Positions 38,101-51,629 are shown, numbered from the stretch's first letter. The stretch: DNA of 64,000 nucleotides from Paralichthys olivaceus (GCF_024713975.1 NC_091094.1:256501-320500), one strand, 5' to 3'. Notes: generated from the letters alone by a model not told the origin. Made by a program: numbers and translations.

Positions 38101-41100
38101 GCACGGAGGTGGAACATGCAGGATATGAAGTGTGTAGTGATCAGTGTGTGTGGGTCATGAATGAACATGTGTGTGAGAACAATGTTGTATGAAGCAACAA
38201 CACAGACCGTGTGTGTGTCTCAGAGTTCCCAGGCTCCACCCACACGCGTATGCTTTAAAACTTTTTCCACCTTTTTCCAGACGAGCGTTTACGCTCCACA
38301 TCAGTAATAACCTCCGTCCACACTAACACAACTGAACACACACATCACATGACTGCTCACGTCCTCTGGTCATGTGTAGTAAACAGGAAGTAGAGTGTCT
38401 CCTGCGCAGTTGGTTGCTTAGCAACAGAAACTCCTCTGAAGGAGGAGCAGTGATGGTGAAAAATCAGAGCAGAGATTTATTTTCTATGAGTGACGAAGAG
38501 TTGGAACTGTTCCTGACAGGAAGTGTTAGCGACGCTTTGTCTTCACCGCTGGTAGTCGAGTCATGTGACTGATGAGAACCAATCAGAAGAGAACGTGTGT
38601 CAGTTTCTGTTCAGACTAAAACACAAACCAGAGTATTCAAACTGAAACGAGATCAGTTTACACAAGTCTCTGATGTAACCATGGCAACAGTGCTGAGATT
38701 TAAAACTGATACGTCGCTCTGTTGTTCACGGCAACAACAAGCTGTTCCTCTCCAGGACGGGTGATTGATGGATGTTACCTGAGCGAGGCGACTGCTGGTC
38801 CATGTTTGGTTGAAGGAAACACATGATGTAGATAATCACTGAGCAGCTTCTCATTCACGATACCTGACAACAGAGATACACACAGTTTACTATTAACACA
38901 CACACACACACACAACATAAACACACAACAAACACACTCACAGTGCTAGTGTGGCTCTGTCTATTTCAAAGAGTGTGTGAGAGTGAGAGTGTTAGTGAGT
39001 GTGTTAGTGAGTGAGTGTTAGTGAGTGTGTGTGTCTGTTAGTGAGAGTGTGTGTTAGTGAGTGAGAGTGAGAGTGTTAGTGAGTGTGTGTTAGTGAGTGA
39101 GAGTGTTAGTGAGTGTGTGTTAGTGAGTGAGTGTGTTAGTGAGTGAGTGTGAGAGTGTTAGTGAGTGTGTGTTAGTGAGTGAGAGTGTTAGTGAGTGTGT
39201 GTTAGTGAGTGTTAGTGAGTGAGTGTTAGTGAGTGAGTGTTAGTGAGTGTGTTAGTGAGTGAGTGTTAGTGAGTGTGTTAGTGAGTGAGTGTTAGTGAGT
39301 GTGTTAGTGAGTGAGTGTGTTAGTGAGTGTGTTAGTGAGTGTGTGTGTCTGTTAGTGAGAGTGAGTGAGTGTTAGTGAGTGAGAGTGTTAGTGAGTGTGT
39401 GTTAGTGAGTGTTAGTGAGTGAGTGTTAGTGAGTGAGTGTTAGTGAGTGTGTGTGTCTGTTAGTGAGAGTGAGTGTGTGTTAGTGAGTGAGAGTGTTAGT
39501 GAGTGTGTGTTAGTGAGTGTTAGTGAGTGAGTGTTAGTGAGTGAGTGTTAGTGAGTGTGTTAGTGAGTGAGTGTTAGTGAGTGTGTTAGTGAGTGAGTGT
39601 GTTAGTGAGTGTGTTAGTGAGTGTGTGTGTGTGTGTTAGTGAGTGTGTTAGTGAGTGTGTGTGTCTGTTAGTGAGAGTGAGTGAGTGTTAGTGAGTGAGA
39701 GTGAGAGTGAGTGTGTTAGTGAGTGTGTTAGTGAGTGTGTGTGTCTGTTAGTGAGAGTGAGTGAGTGTTAGTGAGTGAGAGTGAGAGTGTGTGTCTGTTA
39801 GTGAGTGTGTGTGTTAGTGAGTGAGTGTTAGTGAGTGTGTTAGTGAGTGTGTGTGTCTGTTAGTGAGAGTGTGTGTTAGTGAGTGAGTGTTAGTGAGTGT
39901 GTTAGTGAGTGTGTGTGTCTGTTAGTGAGAGTGTGTGTTAGTGAGTGAGTGTTAGTGAGTGTGTTAGTGAGTGTGTGTGTCTGTTAGTGAGTGTGTGTGT
40001 TAGTGAGTGAGTGTTAGTGAGTGTGTTAGTGAGTGTGTGTGTCTGTTAGTGAGAGTGTGTGTTAGTGAGTGAGTGTTAGTGAGTGTGTTAGTGAGTGTGT
40101 GTGTGTGTTAGTGAGTGTGTTAGTGAGTGTGTTAGTGAGTGTGTTAGTGAGTGTGTTAGTGAGTGTGTGTGTCTGTTAGTGAGAGTGTGTGTTAGTGAGT
40201 GAGTGTTAGTGAGTGTGTTAGTGAGTGTGTGTGTGTGTTAGTGAGTGTGTTAGTGAGTGTGTTAGTGAGTGTGTGTGTCTGTTAGTGAGAGTGTTAGTGA
40301 GTGAGTGTTAGTGAGTGAGTGTTAGTGAGTGAGTGTTAGTGAGTGAGTGTGTTAGTGAGTGTGTGTGTCTGTTAGTGAGAGTGAGTGAGTGTTAGTGAGT
40401 GAGAGTGTTAGTGAGTGTGTGTTAGTGAGTGTTAGTGAGTGAGTGTTAGTGAGTGAGTGTTAGTGAGTGTGTGTGTCTGTTAGTGAGAGTGAGTGTGTGT
40501 TAGTGAGTGAGAGTGTTAGTGAGTGTGTGTTAGTGAGTGTTAGTGAGTGAGTGTTAGTGAGTGAGTGTTAGTGAGTGTGTTAGTGAGTGAGTGTGTTAGT
40601 GAGTGTGTTAGTGAGTGTGTTAGTGAGTGTGTGTGTGTGTGTTAGTGAGTGTGTTAGTGAGTGTGTGTGTCTGTTAGTGAGAGTGAGTGAGTGTTAGTGA
40701 GTGAGAGTGAGAGTGAGTGTGTTAGTGAGTGTGTTAGTGAGTGTGTGTGTCTGTTAGTGAGAGTGAGTGAGTGTTAGTGAGTGAGAGTGAGAGTGTGTGT
40801 CTGTTAGTGAGTGTGTGTGTTAGTGAGTGAGTGTTAGTGAGTGTGTTAGTGAGTGTGTGTGTCTGTTAGTGAGAGTGTGTGTTAGTGAGTGAGTGTTAGT
40901 GAGTGTGTTAGTGAGTGTGTGTGTCTGTTAGTGAGAGTGTGTGTTAGTGAGTGAGTGTTAGTGAGTGTGTTAGTGAGTGTGTGTGTCTGTTAGTGAGTGT
41001 GTGTGTTAGTGAGTGAGTGTTAGTGAGTGTGTTAGTGAGTGTGTGTGTCTGTTAGTGAGAGTGTGTGTTAGTGAGTGAGTGTTAGTGAGTGTGTTAGTGA

Positions 41101-41689
41101 GTGTGTGTGTGTGTTAGTGAGTGTGTTAGTGAGTGTGTTAGTGAGTGTGTTAGTGAGTGTGTTAGTGAGTGTGTGTGTCTGTTAGTGAGAGTGTGTGTTA
41201 GTGAGTGAGTGTTAGTGAGTGTGTTAGTGAGTGTGTGTGTGTGTTAGTGAGTGTGTTAGTGAGTGTGTTAGTGAGTGTGTGTGTCTGTTAGTGAGAGTGT
41301 TAGTGAGTGAGTGTTAGTGAGTGAGTGTTAGTGAGTGAGTGTTAGTGAGTGAGTGTGTTAGTGAGTGTGTGTGTCTGTTAGTGAGAGTGTGTGTTAGTGA
41401 GTGAGTTTGTTAGTTAGTGAGTGAGAGTGTTAGTGTGTTAGTGAGTGAGTGTGTTAGTGAGTGAGTGTGTTAGTGAGTGAGTGTGTGTTAGTGAGTGTGT
41501 GTTAGTGAGTGTGAGTGTTAGTGAGTGAGAGTGTGTGTTAGTGAGTGTGTGTTAGTGAGTGTGTGTTAGTGTGAGTGTGTTAGTGAGTGTGTGTGAGTGT
41601 GTGTTACCTGTAGCTCTGGCCTTGTCACTGTCTGATGACAGTCTGTAGTTACGGCGAGTCAGAGCGGTGCCTCCTCCTTTAGAGCTCAT
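373..41689 (-). CDS. rnf123: rnf123 (KPC1) E3 ubiquitin ligase, 36 coding exons, 3' end off the window
   Basis: RNF123/KPC1 is the cytoplasmic E3 subunit that with UBAC1 (KPC2) ubiquitylates p27/Kip1 in G1; it also promotes NFKB1 p105 processing (family knowledge). I joined exons by splice sites and similarity: 1,238 codons plus 1 base, all phases consistent; human protein is about 1,314 aa. Start ATG is at 41689-41687 ([17 protein letters not shown]). First exons: 41608-41689, 38779-38863, 36488-36567, 35486-35583, 35363-35417, 35123-35208, 34945-35031, 34726-34793, 34399-34524, 34131-34245, 33885-33989, 33128-33253. The order is N-terminal region, SPRY domain (about aa 85-255), then a long helical body. 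The C-terminal RING is not here: the last exon seen (373-596) ends in phase 1 at KHFSLHS, where human continues YADYISADEL. The introns are unusually full of tandem arrays, while the exons look intact. An untranslated first exon is likely near 43,178-43,300. Confidence 0.96.
706..1207. repeat. minisatellite based on TACTGTAGTATTGTGG
   Basis: About 500 bp of short units mixing TAGTACTGTGGA, TAGTATTGTGG and GTGTACTGTGACG. The last 150 bp is a cleaner 26-bp repeat joining the latter two. Open frames on both strands are by-products of the repeat. Confidence 0.9.
1350..1495. repeat. dispersed repeat, copy 1
   Basis: The segment beginning CAGAGTCAAGTATAGGTAGA and ending ATGAAACATGAACAAACAT recurs at 48,731-49,140, there interrupted by an insertion. 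Family not recognised. Confidence 0.75.
2162..2606. mobile_element. non-autonomous hAT MITE with TIRs and 8-bp target duplication
   Basis: The left end is CAGTGGTCACCAACC and the right end, inverted, CAGTGGTCGCCAACC. The flanks are TTTTAGAT (2154-2161) and TTTTAGAG (2607-2614), a near-perfect 8-bp target duplication as expected for hAT elements. An internal inverted repeat (about 2344-2385 against 2516-2553) could fold. No transposase remains, so movement would have needed an enzyme in trans. Confidence 0.88.
2925..3315 (+). pseudogene. decayed non-LTR retrotransposon coding fragment
   Basis: Translating with frameshifts gives pieces such as [19 protein letters not shown] and [17 protein letters not shown]. 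These resemble C-terminal parts of fish LINE polyproteins as I remember them. Stops interrupt all frames. Family assignment is tentative. Confidence 0.45.
3437..3876. repeat. GA-rich purine tract
   Basis: Long (GA)n runs with GGA-rich interruptions; a similar smaller tract lies at 2762-2872. On the minus strand this reads as CT-rich low-complexity frames that are not genes. Confidence 0.85.
4772..6427 (+). CDS. amigo3: AMIGO3-like LRR/Ig adhesion receptor, intronless
   Basis: Complete 551-aa type I membrane protein of the AMIGO family, which mediates homo- and heterophilic neural adhesion; mammalian AMIGO3 can act as a Nogo-receptor co-receptor (family knowledge). Visible order: signal peptide (about 24-44, [20 protein letters not shown]), cysteine LRR N-cap (47-67), about six LRRs (82-235, with LDLSHNRI and LDLSSNQL), LRR C-cap (CEC at 245-247 to C295), one Ig domain (C323 to C376 in DSGVYWC), transmembrane helix (about 411-432) followed by the AMIGO hallmark YLYLTPCRC, and a cytoplasmic tail ending [12 protein letters not shown]-glycosylation sequons are frequent. 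The 4772 ATG is the only in-frame Met before the signal peptide. It lies antisense inside rnf123, as the human pair does, which favours amigo3 over amigo1 and amigo2. Confidence 0.93.
   Translation: MCVDGRAGFLQGAVTPALTAASPSWWSVVLVVCLQLLQLSPVQATVCWSQVSSPVNTCLCASDIVSCTALGLEQVPAEIPVSAITLDLSHNRIDQLTEAVFEGLSRLEMVRLAHNQLSTIHLGAFQNTSGALLRHLDLSSNQLHVLKQHYFQELSGLEELLLFDNRIVRVESNALAGLGNLRKAYLSHNRLTHFPFFTIQEHSHPNLIMLDLSSNHLLKLPLDEIANLPIPVQKGLYLHNNSLECECSMYGLFRRWEQRGYASVRHFRQEHTCRVYGIQKGTVRFFQHDRYFEKCNLTAMSQPLSDQESIISVRVGKAVLLHCVTTLSGHSVTFLWVSPNQEYVAPPGNNGSLKMFTNGSLEIVAARAEDSGVYWCMALDQQQQRNETREINVTVVLHRGSESHESFNTGFTTLLGCVVSLVLVLMYLYLTPCRCPPCTKALTPAGQKTGNEAVAGSGQSSILTPTPPTTTEGPGHKVSTNKHVVFLEPIREQQNGRLRVGPGSGAGQGHVGPGLLLGPEPHPKLHGQSQQRAQETDSIMSVFSDTPIMLP
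6428..7330 (+). other. amigo3: probable amigo3 3' untranslated region
   Basis: Non-coding sequence follows the stop codon. AATAAA-containing sites occur at about 7078-7085 and 7310-7315 (GAATAAAACT), either of which could end the transcript. Confidence 0.5.
8620..8881. mobile_element. teleost MITE with AAGGTTCAGTGTGT terminal repeats
   Basis: Left end AAAGGTTCAGTGTGTGAG; right end, inverted, GAAGGTTCAGTGTGTCTAA. The internal phrase GGGATCTATTGGCAGAAACT is typical of a MITE that I recall as very abundant in percomorph introns. About 262 bp, no coding capacity. Confidence 0.8.
8885..9020 (+). repeat. dispersed repeat shared with 150-300 and 9,490-9,630
   Basis: Common phrases are TTTCCTTCAGTATCA and TTCACTGAGTTCACTGCAAA. 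The copy at about 9,490-9,630 is inverted relative to this one, so the two could form a stem about 600 bases apart. Family unknown. Confidence 0.65.
10339..10745. repeat. pyrimidine-rich minisatellite (CTCTCCTCCCTCCATCCTCT type)
   Basis: About 400 bp of TCCTC/TTTTCTCTCC units. Long serine/leucine/proline frames here are repeat artefacts. Confidence 0.9.
11420..11636 (-). mobile_element. degenerate, inverted copy of the same MITE
   Basis: The reverse complement carries AGGTGAAAGGATCTATTGGC and TTTCATCTAAATTGTTTGAA, matching the element at 8,620-8,881. The ends are eroded (AAAGGTCCAGT left, GGAGCTTTAAG right). Confidence 0.7.
12407..12433. repeat. perfect 13-bp inverted repeat with 1-nt loop
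   Basis: GAATGATGGGCAC (407-419), A, then GTGCCCATCATTC (421-433). No T-run follows, and its context does not identify it as a known RNA. Confidence 0.85.
13490..15045 (+). pseudogene. 5'-truncated L2/CR1/Rex1-like LINE, C-terminal part and 3' tail
   Basis: Frameshifted translation shows [13 protein letters not shown], then [30 protein letters not shown] and [13 protein letters not shown] pieces. These are landmarks of the reverse-transcriptase C-terminal region of fish L2/CR1/Rex1 LINEs. The element ends in a GATTGATTGATTG tail (15,024-15,041). Stops and frameshifts show it is dead. The 13,735-13,777 piece is a local 15-bp repeat (GTAATATACATATAC). Confidence 0.75.
15960..16250. repeat. dispersed teleost repeat (GCGCCTTTCAGAGATCTCAAGG)-like
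   Basis: The segment with TATAGGCGCCTTTCAGAG and, at its far end, CCAGAGGCTCCGGATCCCAT resembles a common fish dispersed repeat I recall. It lies in an rnf123 intron. Class not determined. Confidence 0.5.
16733..17112. repeat. purine minisatellite just upstream of an rnf123 acceptor
   Basis: Units of GAAGAGGAGGAACAGAGGA with variants. On the rnf123 transcript it reads as a 380-base UC-rich tract ending about 28 bases before the exon at 16,566-16,705. Confidence 0.9.
17276..17338. repeat. (CA)n microsatellite
   Basis: About 31 CA units. Other clear CA/TG tracts in the window: 8169-8201, 9299-9358, 15584-15611, 18155-18202, 21297-21330, 28302-28351, 33085-33124, 34828-34890, 35073-35104 and 49653-49685. 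Confidence 0.95.
18350..18968. repeat. 20-bp minisatellite GGGAACCACAGGCTACTACA
   Basis: About 31 copies with A/G and TAC/TAT variation; blocks of two or three units repeat as larger units. It lies in the rnf123 intron between the exons at 19,434-19,518 and 16,566-16,705. Confidence 0.93.
19951..20638. repeat. compound TG/GGTTG tract touching an rnf123 5' splice site
   Basis: Almost 700 bp of TG runs broken by GGTTG. A block of about 70 bp (TGTCTGTGTGTGGTTGAGTG and flanks) is repeated three times. The donor of the exon 20,644-20,731 (GTGAGA) lies at its right edge, so the nascent transcript continues directly into CA repeats. Confidence 0.93.
21934..24181. repeat. 9-bp minisatellite GTGAGCAGT/GTGAGGAGT, 2.25 kb
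   Basis: About 250 tandem 9-mers of form GTGAGNAGT (N mostly C, G or A; also TGATGAGTG variants), arranged in larger duplicated blocks. The segment near 22,386-22,750 recurs near 23,390-23,750. It fills the rnf123 intron between 21,887 and 24,182 and starts at the very first intron base. Because 9 is a multiple of 3, several frames are open for 750-880 codons; these are not genes. Confidence 0.95.
24182..32175 (-). CDS. rnf123: rnf123 central exons
   Basis: Exons 32083-32175, 31282-31355, 31075-31192, 29290-29389, 29127-29188, 28857-28928, 28176-28296, 27839-27940, 25921-26021, 25581-25773, 25087-25232, 24448-24531 and 24182-24289 encode the middle of RNF123. Landmarks: [91 protein letters not shown] and [21 protein letters not shown]. 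The exon at 24182-24289 ends directly in the 2.2-kb array 21,934-24,181, so its 5' splice site (GTGCTC) is formed by the first array bases. The intron between 31,282 and 31,192 has AT-AC ends (see 31193-31281). Confidence 0.93.
24700..25020. repeat. teleost dispersed repeat with GGTGCCTTGCTCAAGGGCAC motif
   Basis: Starts near CCCTCAAGGGGAAATTC and contains TTGCTCAAGGGCACCTCGAC and GAACTGGCACCTCTCCAGCT. These phrases are widespread in fish genomes as I remember. Inserted in an rnf123 intron between exons at 25,087 and 24,531. Confidence 0.6.
27386..27806. repeat. 30-bp minisatellite carrying CCAATCAG boxes
   Basis: About 14 copies; each contains CAGCCAATCAGAA plus ACAGATACGGATC. Units alternate between AACACA and AGACAG forms. 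The last four copies share GGATCCACC in place of GGATCGACC. It lies about 30 bp downstream (on the transcript) of the rnf123 exon 27,839-27,940. Confidence 0.95.
29040..29104. repeat. ACAC/ACTC short tandem repeat
   Basis: CA-rich sequence (about 28,968-29,060) grading into (ACTC)n, in an rnf123 intron between exons at 29,127 and 28,928. Confidence 0.85.
29436..31055. repeat. minisatellite TCTTTATATACAGTCAGTG(ATCG)
   Basis: About 1.6 kb of 19-bp and 23-bp units differing by a 4-bp ATSR insert (ATCG, ATCA, ATGG). A block of about 120 bp near 29,740-29,860 is repeated three times. On the opposite strand each unit holds GACTGTATATAAAGA. It fills nearly the whole rnf123 intron between 31,075 and 29,389. 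Confidence 0.95.
31193..31281 (-). other. rnf123: second AT-AC (U12-type) intron of rnf123
   Basis: The intron starts ATATCCTCTT, has TTCTTTAAC at 31203-31211 and ends AATCAC, 89 bp in all. Its removal yields [17 protein letters not shown], matching human [17 protein letters not shown] competing GT-AG reading (GT at 31269-31268, AG at 31200-31199) is also in frame but would add six residues (YPLIIT) at a conserved place, so AT-AC is preferred. The two forms could be alternatives. Confidence 0.75.
31430..32045. repeat. 17-bp minisatellite ACCACACCTGTCCTCTG
   Basis: About 36 copies varying at CTC/CCC/TGT before TGACC. It takes up about 85% of the rnf123 intron 31,356-32,082. On the transcript each unit reads GGACAGGTGTGGTCAG, with a weak CAG/GTGTGG splice-donor look-alike. 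Each also carries an E-box (CACCTG). Confidence 0.94.
33254..33690. repeat. rnf123: 34-bp minisatellite duplicating an rnf123 3' splice site
   Basis: About 13 copies of a unit containing CTTAACACTGAAGACAGGTA and TAAACAAAAAACAC. On the transcript each copy reads ...CCTGTCTTCAG/TGTTAAGGTG, a near copy of the true acceptor CTTCAG/TGTAAGGTGTAC at 33,253. The copies differ from the true site by one extra T. Confidence 0.94.
34246..34398 (-). other. rnf123: AT-AC (U12-type) intron of rnf123 with CA expansion
   Basis: On the transcript strand the intron begins ATATCCTACG and ends TGTGCAC, with TCCTTAAC (34260-34267) about 15 nt before the end. Established U12 consensus is ATATCCTTT at the 5' end, TCCTTAAC at the branch and AC at the 3' end. 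Removing exactly this stretch gives CGG TAT CCT (R-Y-P) followed by VDGYLPLQ, matching human RYPVAGYRPLQ. No GT-AG pair gives this join. Most of the 153 bp is a GT/CA repeat (34309-34390 on the plus strand). Confidence 0.85.
34399..35583 (-). CDS. rnf123: rnf123 SPRY-domain exons
   Basis: Six exons (35486-35583, 35363-35417, 35123-35208, 34945-35031, 34726-34793, 34399-34524) encode the SPRY/B30.2 domain, from [19 protein letters not shown] through [20 protein letters not shown] to [16 protein letters not shown]. This is the most conserved part of the protein and was the basis for naming the gene. SPRY domains usually bind partner proteins. The next exon, 34131-34245, is reached through an intron without GT-AG ends (see 34246-34398). 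Intervening introns are short (65-220 bp) with ordinary GTAACA, GTACAC and GTGAGA donors, apart from a TG microsatellite at 34828-34890. Confidence 0.95.
35600..36375. repeat. minisatellite based on ACATGTTAGAAC
   Basis: About 775 bp. The right half is a clear larger unit of about 80-90 bp (GAGCTGTGGATCAACATGTT, GGAACAACGTG, then several ACATGTTAGA). The ACATGT palindrome recurs throughout. Lies in the rnf123 intron between 36,488 and 35,583. Confidence 0.93.
36578..37750. repeat. 1.15-kb purine array (GAGAGGAGAG) upstream of an rnf123 acceptor
   Basis: GAGGA units arranged in larger blocks of roughly 190-250 bp, marked by GGAGGGGAGTGAGGTAAAGA (near 36,675, 36,885, 37,083, 37,333 and 37,528). 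The transcript strand is pure CU-rich and ends about 10 bases before the exon 36,488-36,567. Overlapping 400-460-codon frames on the minus strand are artefacts. Confidence 0.94.
38380..38720. repeat. dispersed repeat shared with about 7,495-7,680
   Basis: AGAACCAATCAGAAGAGAAC, TCAGTTTCTGTTCAGAC and AAACTGAAACGAGATCAGTT recur in both places. A 66-codon plus-strand frame (38,372-38,572) lies next to it and is not supported as a gene. Confidence 0.65.
38970..41605. repeat. GTTAGTGAGTGT array, 2.6 kb, with about 1-kb tandem duplication
   Basis: Short GTTAGTGAGTGT/GTTAGTGAGTGA units fill the second rnf123 intron. A block of about 1,010-1,020 bp (about 39,346-40,363) is repeated almost unchanged at about 40,364-41,375. 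For example, the 60 bases from 39,421 equal those from 40,441. Confidence 0.94.
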
Positions 41690-41729
41690 CCTGTCTGACA
41701 GGGGTCAGCTGCCCCCCCTACAGAGAGAG

Positions 41730-42930
41730 TACTGTTAATACTGTACTACACACAGTACTACAATCATACTGTACTACACACAGTACTACAATCATACTGT
41801 ACTACACACAGTACTACAATCATACTGCATCACACACAGTACTACAATCATACTGTACTACACACAGTACTACAATCATACTGTACTACACACAGTACTA
41901 CAATCATACTGCATTACACACAGTATTACAATCATACTGCATCACACACAGTACTACAATCATACTGTACTACACTCAGTACTACAATCATACTGCATCA
42001 CACACACTACTACAATCATACTGCATCAAACACAGTACTACAATCATACTGCATTACACACAGTACTACAATCATACTGTACTACACACAGTACTACAAT
42101 CATACTGCATTAGACACAGTACTACAATCATACTGCATCACACACAGTACTACAATCATACTGCATTACACACAGTACTACAATCATACTGTACTACACA
42201 CAGTACTACAATCATACTGTACTACACACAGTACTACAATCATACTGCATTAGACACAGTACTACAATCATACTGCATCACACACAGTACTACAATCATA
42301 CTGCATTACACACAGTACTACAATCATACTGTACTACACACAGTACTACAATCATACTGCATCACACACAGTACTACAATCATACTGCATTACACACAGT
42401 ACTACAATCATACTGCATCACACACAGTACTACAATCATACTGCATTACACACAGTACTACAATCATACTGCATTACACACAGTACTACAATCATACTGC
42501 ATTACACACAGTACTACAATCATACTGCATCACACACAGTACTACAATCATACTGTACTACACACAGTACTACAATCATACTGCATCACACACAGTACTA
42601 CAATCATACTGTACTACACACAGTACTACAATCATACTGCATCACACACAGTACTACAATCATACTGTACTACACACAGTACTACAATCATACTGCATCA
42701 CACACAGTACTACAATCATACTGTACTACACACAGTACTACAATCATACTGCATCACACACAGTACTACAATCATACTGTACTACACACAGTACTACAAT
42801 CATACTGCATCACACACAGTACTACAATCATACTGTACTACACACAGTACTACAATCATACTGCATCACACACAGTACTACAATCATACTGTACTACACA
42901 CAGTACTACAATCATACTGTACTACACACC
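41730..42930. repeat. 28-bp minisatellite ACTACAATCATACTG(TACTAC/CATCAC)
   Basis: About 42 copies in rnf123 intron 1. Two variants, TGTACTAC and TGCATCAC (a few TGCATTAC), alternate regularly in the right third, giving a 56-bp dimer. Confidence 0.94.
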
Positions 42931-43177
42931 CACAGGACTACAGTTAGTAACTATAGTAACTGTGAGGACACCAGCTCTCACGGTATCTTATGAAGCTAAC
43001 ACAGCTGTTAGCATGTTAGCTCCCAGTTAAACCAGTTACACCCGGTTCATCTAGCACCGTCCCCCCGGTCACTGTGGGTCGAGTCCGGCTGATCTGGACC
43101 GTGTCCCCGGACTGTCCCGGCCCTCGGCATTAGCCGTTAGCTAACAGCAGCTACATGTAGCTAAGGTTAGCACGCAC

Positions 43178-43330
43178 CGTTGGCTTCAGGTCACCGGGCC
43201 TCTGCTGCAGCTTTAGCCGGTCACAGTGTCTGTCCTCCGGGCTGACAGCTGAGAGGAGTCCCGCTGATGTCCACAGGAAGAGACACAACATGGGAACGCC
43301 TATAAGTACGGAGCCACGGTTGGTTCAAAA
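43178..43330 (-). promoter_or_regulatory. rnf123: probable 5' untranslated exon and promoter of rnf123
   Basis: A GC-rich, CpG-containing stretch (about 43,030-43,330) lies upstream of the first coding exon. A good donor (AACG/GTGCGT, exon side starting at 43178) could join to the acceptor before 41,718 (CTGTAG/GGGGGG), which leads into the ATG at 41689. The transcription start is not visible. The (TATTA)n block begins about 60 bp further upstream. Confidence 0.5.
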
Positions 43331-43392
43331 CTCCTGGAAAACCGCAAAGCGAAAATGAGTCAGGTTTGTTTGGAACATTAACAATAGTTCAT

Positions 43393-43752
43393 ATATATTA
43401 TATTATATTATATTATATTATATTAAATTATATTATATTATATTATATTATATTATATTATATTATATTATATTATATTATATTAAATTATATTATATTA
43501 TATTATATTATATTATATTATATTATATAAATTATATTATATTATATTATATTAAATTATATTATATTATATTATATTATATTATATTATATTAAATTAT
43601 ATTATATTATATTATATTATATTATATTAAATTATATTATATTATATAAATTATATTATATTATATTATATTAAATTATATTATATTATATTATATTATA
43701 TTATATAAATTATATTATATTATATTATATTATATTAAATTAAATTAAATTA
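43393..43752. repeat. (TATTA)n pentanucleotide block
   Basis: About 360 bp of TATTA with TTAAATTA interruptions, about 60-100 bp beyond the probable rnf123 promoter. Confidence 0.95.
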
Positions 43753-43959
43753 TAACCCTAAAAGAAAATATCGTGGACGAGTTTCCTTCTCATCACTGAA
43801 CCTGCACTTACTGAAACTATCACCTCAGACTAAACTCGGATGGAACTAAGGTTTTAATTCTCCTCCTGGACTTGAGCTTTTGATACGATTTGATCACGAC
43901 GTCCTTTTCACTTGTCGTGAGAAGGTGGTTTGTCTGACTGAGTCCTGAACAAAACGTAC

Positions 43960-44430
43960 ATTAAAGGGAAAAAGTTCTAAGCCAGCGTTGGAGATCACGT
44001 CTGACAAACAGCTGTTTTGAGGTTCCACAGGGCAGCTGCCTTGGACCAGTATAATTCTCACTGTACATGCTGCCACAGGGTGACACAGTGCACAATGTTC
44101 CCACAGTTACGCAGATGAAACACAACTGTACATCGCTGTTGAGCCGAATTATAACACTCTTTTCGTTCCATCACTAAATGTCTGTCAGCAATAAATACAT
44201 GGATGAGCAATAATTTCCTGAAGCTTCATGAGGATAAACACAAAACCTTTAGTTGGCCCCAAATCAAAAAGAGAAATACTGGAAAATAATGTGAATCCTT
44301 GGAATAAATCAGAGACAAGTGGATATTGTAGACGCTGATCTGAGTTTCACAATAACAAGGAAACCAAAACCTTTTTCCCACCTTAGAAACATAGCAAAGG
44401 TAGCAGACGTCTTCTACGTGTAGGGCTCCT
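43960..44430 (+). pseudogene. LINE reverse-transcriptase fragment
   Basis: Translation with frameshifts shows a GSTGQLPW/SIILTVHAA stretch (matching VPQGS...LFTLYML of LINE RTs), then SYADETQLYIAVEP (the YADD catalytic motif as YADE). Probably the same L2/CR1/Rex1 group as 13.5-15 kb. Decayed, non-functional. Confidence 0.7.
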
Positions 44431-45446
44431 CTTCTTCATCCTAAGATATTTGTGTTCTTACAGTTTCACGTCCATCACGTGTTAGAAACCTCGTCAACAC
44501 GTCCACTCGCTTACTTGGAAGGTTCCACACATTTTACCAGGAAGCTGCAGGAGAAGATCCAGAAAAATGTCCAGAGACACTGACTCAGACATTTCTTCTC
44601 ACATACAGAACCACCAGAACATGTGAGGAACATGTGAGGAACATGTCTGAAAACAGCTTCAGTCACAACACATGTTGAAAAAGTTCACCAATAAAACACG
44701 GCAGTTTTATTAATAATTTAATATTTATTGTCAAAAAACGATCTGTGTGTAATTACAGTTGTTAAGGCATCAGAGTAATGAAAATATGATAAATCTTTTG
44801 TTTGAGCTCAAGATTCAAGTGCAACATGAAAAATAACCTTTGACCTCGTTTTTGTACGTTATCAGAATATTTTCAGCAGGTTTCAAACGTAAGTGGAAGA
44901 AAAATGGTTTAAAGACGTCGTCACATCATGAAAATAAAGTCACAAACTGAAGCTGCAGTTTTTGGTTTCGAAACAAGTCGACGTCACTGGAGCTTCTTTA
45001 ACATTTAAACCAACAAATATTACACAATCAAATCTTCAGTTTCATATGTAAAATAAACTATAAATTCTAACTTTATTTAATTCAGGACAGAATTAGTCTG
45101 ATATTGATTCAGTTTCATGTCAAGCTCCACAATTAAAAGACAAACTGATCACATGAAAAAACTATTAATAGATTAGTTTTCTGATATTTAACAGTCTAAC
45201 GATCTATCAATGATCAGTTGTTTCAGATGAGGACATCTTCCAACAGGACAATGTGACAGAGGATGAAGACATTAATCATTCAATCGTTTCAGCTGTAACT
45301 TTGCAGGATGATTCTGTGGGTTGATGATGTGGACGTAGACGTGACCTCTCATTCACCTCCAGGTTCAGTGCAAAGAGGGACATGATGGAGACAACCTGTT
45401 TGTGTGGTTGAAGCTGATTGGACGGAGGTCTCGGATTGGACAGCTC
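44431..45446. other. intergenic region and probable aldh4a1 3' UTR
   Basis: AT-rich. TTTATT (AATAAA on the minus strand) occurs near 44,724 and 45,073, possible ends of the aldh4a1 transcript. Nothing else seen. Confidence 0.5.

Positions 45447-51629
<6,183 letters not shown>

Noticed and set aside
38372..38572. 66-codon plus-strand frame ([16 protein letters not shown]...)
   Set aside because: No splice context or recognisable family; it adjoins a dispersed repeat.
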